Shown here in pieces: positions 63,583 through 64,000 of a stretch of 64,000 nt of DNA (positions are counted from its first letter, which is position 1; each line of letters starts with the position of its first letter). The stretch spans positions 1-64,000 of the forward strand of contig CATQHA010000001.1 in assembly GCA_958295725.1 (NCBI GenBank), written 5' to 3'. Position numbers and translations under genes: made by a program. The notes beneath the pieces were generated by a model. The model did no database searches. It had not been told where the DNA came from and saw only the letters and a program-made list of their open reading frames with translations. This stretch comes from an uncultured Alphaproteobacteria bacterium (GTDB lineage: Bacteria > Pseudomonadota > Alphaproteobacteria > UBA2966).

Positions 63583-64000
63583 ATGTTCTTCAGCAGTGCT
63601 CGTGGATTCGTCTTGTCGGCGGCGGCGTGCGCCCTCGTTCTCATGCTCTCCGGCTGCGGCGGCGGCGGGAGCAGCAGCGGCAGCACGCCTCCTCCGGGAC
63701 GGTCGATGGCGCAACTCGATCCCGAGCCGGTCGCGCTGCCGGGGGGCGTGACCCTCGCGACGGCCGAAACCTTCACGCTCGAGCCCGGCGCGAGCGTGGA
63801 CAGGGACGGCGCCCGTTTCACGTGCGCGGCGGGCGGCCCTGCCTGCACGGTCGTCGTCGCTGAGCGCGACGGCGGTGGGTTCGCCGCCACCAGTACCGGT
63901 GGCGAGGTCATGGTCGCGGCGGTGCGGGTTCCAGACAATCCTGATCCCGAGCCGGTCGCGCTGCCGGAGGGCGTGACCCTCGCGACGGCCGGAATCTTCG
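63583..64000 (+). CDS. lipoprotein with internal repeats, partial at the window end
   Basis: The gene starts at ATG 63583 after AGGAAGCGGAGG. A lipoprotein signal peptide (FVLSAAACALVLMLSGC) ends in LSGC, giving a lipidated Cys followed by a Gly/Ser-rich linker. The mature part repeats a unit of about 78 residues, each beginning DPEPVALPxGVTLATAxxF (at about 63708 and 63945), so the protein is probably a long repetitive surface lipoprotein. The frame is open to the window edge. The family was not recognised. Confidence 0.75.
   Translation, partial: MFFSSARGFVLSAAACALVLMLSGCGGGGSSSGSTPPPGRSMAQLDPEPVALPGGVTLATAETFTLEPGASVDRDGARFTCAAGGPACTVVVAERDGGGFAATSTGGEVMVAAVRVPDNPDPEPVALPEGVTLATAGIF

Overview
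The window looks like a chromosomal segment of a GC-rich alphaproteobacterium. The Rrf2-sufBCDSU-sufT-sufA order, the TAXI-type TRAP transporter and the dgcN-dgcA pair would fit a Rhodospirillales-like lineage, but no rRNA or other phylogenetic marker is present, so the placement is an inference. No rRNA, tRNA or CRISPR array was seen.

Layout. 1-7.8 kb: damaged genes (3-hydroxyisobutyrate-dehydrogenase-like, radical SAM, gamma-glutamyltransferase, a DNA methyltransferase cut by one in-frame TAG) around a nested insertion, an IS5-type element inside the left end of an IS481-type element. 8-11.1 kb: enoyl-CoA hydratase, a low-GC DUF3883-type nuclease candidate, an EamA exporter. 11.2-13.8 kb: dgcN-dgcA and a gamma-carbonic-anhydrase-like protein. 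13.9-15.7 kb: an overlapping AAA ATPase/DUF4276 pair resembling two-gene defence systems, followed by a helically phased set of DnaA-box-like sites beside AT-rich DNA. 16.1-20.7 kb: RND efflux pump and adaptor.

20.9-33.3 kb is the most striking part. Twelve tandem NHLP-leader RiPP precursor genes carry almost identical leaders ending in a GG-type site, followed by hypervariable, cysteine-free cores of 9-19 residues that all end in tryptophan. One 374-aa protein of unknown family sits inside the array. A complete NHLM-type exporter (two ABC proteins, one with a C39 leader peptidase, plus an adaptor) converges on it. No recognised maturation enzyme is in the cluster. Precursor relics and fragments of the unknown gene show the array grew by repeated recombination.

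33.6-37.3 kb: Calx-beta autotransporter with one frameshift. 37.7-40.2 kb: toroid protein overlapping a class III aminotransferase. 40.3-44.4 kb: TAXI-TRAP transporter and universal stress protein. 44.4-50.5 kb (minus strand): CoA-transferase, enoyl-CoA hydratase, substrate-binding protein, small membrane protein, multi-rhodanese protein, thiol dioxygenase. 51.2-52.6 kb: tautomerase and amidohydrolase. 52.7-59.4 kb: complete SUF iron-sulfur operon with a good promoter. 59.4-61.8 kb: orphan molybdenum hydroxylase large subunit. 62.0-63.4 kb: intact ISNCY-like element. 63.47-64 kb: a 13-bp tandem repeat in front of a repeat-containing lipoprotein that runs off the window.

Many genes at 0-6.6 kb and 44-50 kb carry single-base frameshifts, often in short G/C runs. 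Even sufS, which should be indispensable, has one. Uncorrected indels in the assembly are therefore at least as likely as real gene decay, and frameshifted genes are labelled pseudogene only in the sense that the reading frame is broken in this sequence.
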